Below, piece after piece: positions 63,815 to 64,000 of a stretch of DNA of 64,000 nt. The DNA lies in the NCBI RefSeq assembly GCF_022809095.1, contig NZ_JALAZE010000003.1, forward strand, positions 124,001-188,000. The letters run 5' to 3'. Position 1 is the stretch's first letter. Every line of letters starts with the position of its first letter. The notes beneath the pieces are model-generated. The model was given only the letters and a program-made list of their open reading frames with translations, was not told the origin of the DNA and searched no databases. The translations under genes were made by a program, and so were the position numbers. Source of the DNA: Bacillus kexueae (GTDB lineage: Bacteria; Bacillota; Bacilli; Bacillales; Aeribacillaceae).

Positions 63815-64000
63815 ATGATGCTCGAAAAGACGACGCGTATGAACTATTTGTTCGATTTTTATCAATCGTTGTTAACGCCTAAACAAAAAAGTTATATGTC
63901 TTTATATTACCTTGACGATTTCTCCCTAGGTGAAATAGCTGAAGAATTTGAAGTAAGTCGTCAAGCTGTTTACGATAATATTAAGCGAACCGAAGCAATG
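63815..64000 (+). CDS. ylxM: YlxM family HTH protein, N-terminal part (partial)
   Basis: 62 codons are visible, [20 protein letters not shown]... to DNIKRTEAM, running off the window end. The sigma-70 region 4-like HTH contains [20 protein letters not shown]. YlxM (p13 of Gram-positives) binds the Ffh-RNA complex and tunes SRP GTPase activity; ffh should follow outside the window. ATG 63815 is eight bases after GGGAGG; ATG 63818 is an equally possible start, one residue shorter. Confidence 0.92.
   Translation, partial: MMLEKTTRMNYLFDFYQSLLTPKQKSYMSLYYLDDFSLGEIAEEFEVSRQAVYDNIKRTEAM

Overview
The window is chromosomal DNA from a low-GC, endospore-forming member of the Bacillaceae. I infer this from three things: gene order that follows the Bacillus subtilis divIVA-ileS-lspA-pyr-cysH-yloA...smc-ftsY-ylxM region almost gene for gene, an intact 26-residue SpoVM, and Gram-positive control elements (T-box, PyrR attenuators, S-box, FapR operator) with strong AAAGGAGG ribosome sites. 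The genus cannot be fixed from this sequence. No phage, insertion sequence, CRISPR array, tRNA or rRNA gene was found.

Layout. 1-5915: end of divIVA, T-box-controlled ileS, a DksA-like small protein gene, a new-looking 29-codon ORF coupled to lspA, lspA and an rluD-type pseudouridine synthase. 5912-17976: complete UMP biosynthesis operon pyrR-pyrP-pyrB-pyrC-carA-carB-pyrK-pyrD-pyrF-pyrE with three PyrR attenuators. 18048-25553: assimilatory sulfate operon behind an S-box, with a DUF2292 microprotein, cysH, cysP, sat, cysC, a siroheme sulfite reductase, a DUF3906 protein, sumT and sirB; no sirC follows. 25636-28131 (minus strand): a frameshifted TPR gene and rqcH. 28346-46339: Ca2+ ATPase, yicC-like gene, remA, gmk, rpoZ, coaBC, priA, def, fmt, rsmB, rlmN, prpC, prkC, rsgA, rpe, thiN. 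46454-49298: spoVM, rpmB (minus strand), yloU, fakA. 49874-53492: sdaAB, sdaAA, recG. 54270-64000: fapR-plsX-fabD-fabG, acpP, rnc, smc, ftsY and the start of ylxM.

How it works together. The pyr genes form one unit sensed by UMP through PyrR. The cys genes take sulfate to sulfide and also make the siroheme cofactor of their own reductase. The central block combines nucleotide supply, translation initiation and ribosome maturation, restart of stalled forks, and a PP2C/PASTA-kinase signalling pair. The last block makes acyl-ACP for phospholipid synthesis under malonyl-CoA control by FapR.

Most of the window is conserved core genome. The less explained material lies between genes: a composite interspersed repeat (full copies at 3418-3771 and 53578-53949, a deleted copy at 49344-49466, a possible decayed tail in the pyrB leader), each full or partial copy starting just after a terminator; a folded element in the rpoZ-coaBC gap; a nested palindrome upstream of sdaAB; and small ORFs next to lspA and cysH. 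I see no clear undescribed multi-gene system.
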